Below are positions 5,079 through 5,756 of a stretch of 5,756 nt of DNA, piece after piece (the first letter of the stretch is position 1; each line of letters begins with the position of its first letter). A model generated the notes under the pieces. It did no database searches and was not told where the DNA came from. It worked only from the letters and a program-made list of their open reading frames with translations. A program made the translations under genes and the position numbers. The DNA is from Atribacteria bacterium SCGC AAA255-N14 (GTDB taxonomy: Bacteria > Atribacterota > JS1 > SB-45 > 34-128), in NCBI GenBank assembly GCA_000405345.1, contig ASPC01000051.1, positions 1 through 5,756 on the forward strand. The letters run 5' to 3'.

Positions 5079-5756
5079 TTATTCAACTATCTCACTTACC
5101 ACTCCGGCACTGATGGTGCGTCCTCCTTCTCGGATAGCAAAACGGAGCTGTTTTTCCATGGCGATAGGAGTAATCAGTTCACCGGTAACAGTTATCCTAT
5201 CCCCGGGCATAACCATCTCTACCCCTTCGGGGAGAGTGATTGTACCGGTTACGTCAGTAGTCCTGAAGTAGAACTGAGGACGATAACCGCTGAAGATAGG
5301 AGTATGTCTGCCTCCTTCTTCTTTGGTTAAGACGTAGAGTTCACCCTTAAATTTAGTATGAGGGTTGATACTACCTGGTACCGCTACTACCTGCCCTCTT
5401 TTTACATCATCTTTATCTATTCCTCTAAGAAGAAGACCGATATTATCTCCGGCTTCGGCCTGATCCATGGTCTTACGGAACATCTCTACTCCGGTGACTA
5501 CAGTCTTACGCACCTTGGGGGCAAGTCCCACTATCTCAGCCGGATCTCCTACCTTGACTAATCCTCTCTCTAGTCTACCGGTAGCCACAGTCCCTCTACC
5601 AGTGATAGAAAAGACGTCTTCCACTGATAAGAGGAAGGGTTTATCCATATCCCGCTTAGGAGTAGGAATATAATTATCTATGGCATCTAATAATTCGGCA
5701 ATGGCCTTATAGGCAGGATCATTGGCATCTGTAGCCTGCATGGCCTTTAGAGCCGA
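5079..5756 (-). CDS. tuf: Translation elongation factor Tu (partial, N-terminal part beyond window)
   Basis: EF-Tu is the GTPase that carries aminoacyl-tRNA to the ribosomal A site. The 225 visible codons run in frame to the window edge (first residues SALKAM) and correspond to E. coli residues from about 173. The GTP-binding motifs are therefore outside, and only the end of the G domain, domain 2 and domain 3 are seen. Domain 2 shows [15 protein letters not shown] and [21 protein letters not shown]. Domain 3 shows [36 protein letters not shown] and the C-terminal [20 protein letters not shown]. The internal methionine at 5741 is not the start. The sequence is clearly richer in GC than the neighbouring genes (one 60-nt line of tuf is about 52% GC against about 23% for a line of rplD). 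Its place before rpsJ is the classic str/S10 junction. Confidence 0.98.
   Translation of the reverse strand, partial: SALKAMQATDANDPAYKAIAELLDAIDNYIPTPKRDMDKPFLLSVEDVFSITGRGTVATGRLERGLVKVGDPAEIVGLAPKVRKTVVTGVEMFRKTMDQAEAGDNIGLLLRGIDKDDVKRGQVVAVPGSINPHTKFKGELYVLTKEEGGRHTPIFSGYRPQFYFRTTDVTGTITLPEGVEMVMPGDRITVTGELITPIAMEKQLRFAIREGGRTISAGVVSEIVE

Noticed and set aside
4987..5271. Plus-strand open frame of 94 codons across the repeat element and tuf
   Set aside because: Most of it is antisense to EF-Tu coding sequence, and its N-terminal part merely translates the repeats.
5358..5673. Two plus-strand open frames antisense to tuf
   Set aside because: Shadows of a conserved coding region on the other strand; no independent support.
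1..5756. A hidden novel system such as defence, toxin or biosynthetic genes
   Set aside because: All sizeable coding capacity is accounted for by EF-Tu and nine ribosomal proteins in standard order; no unexplained gene remains.

Overview
The window carries the upstream part of a bacterial ribosomal-protein S10 operon, all on the minus strand. In transcription order (right to left) it holds tuf (5'-truncated by the window edge), rpsJ (S10), rplC (L3), rplD (L4), rplW (L23), rplB (L2), rpsS (S19), rplV (L22), rpsC (S3) and rplP (L16, C-terminus cut by the left edge). This gene order is the standard bacterial str/S10 arrangement, and every protein has its family's hallmark motifs and a near-usual length. 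All genes are core translation machinery: EF-Tu delivers aminoacyl-tRNA, and the ribosomal proteins build the 30S head (S3, S10, S19) and the 50S subunit (L2, L3, L4, L16, L22, L23).

The source looks like a low-GC bacterium with strong Shine-Dalgarno usage (AGGAGG-type sites before nearly every gene) and occasional GTG or TTG starts. The repeat-filled gaps recall genomes of uncultured candidate phyla such as Atribacterota, but that placement is a weak inference; no marker here proves it.

Layout: 1-1382 is tightly packed (rplP, rpsC, rplV) with an overlap and an abutting stop/start. 1383-1535 is an AT-rich 153-nt gap with a weak inverted repeat. 1536-4286 is compact again (rpsS, rplB, rplW, rplD, rplC; gaps of 36 nt or less and one 1-nt overlap). 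The two gaps around rpsJ (4287-4567 and 4877-5078) are unusually long for this operon. They hold the most interesting DNA here: degenerate 7-nt tandem repeats arranged as long inverted repeats, sharing a 13-nt core (GTATTGCGTATCG) on both sides of rpsJ. tuf (5079-5756) is visibly richer in GC than the ribosomal-protein genes.

I found no defence system, transposase, CRISPR array, tRNA or rRNA. The genes are ordinary; the novelty, if any, lies in the heptad-repeat elements inserted inside an essential operon.
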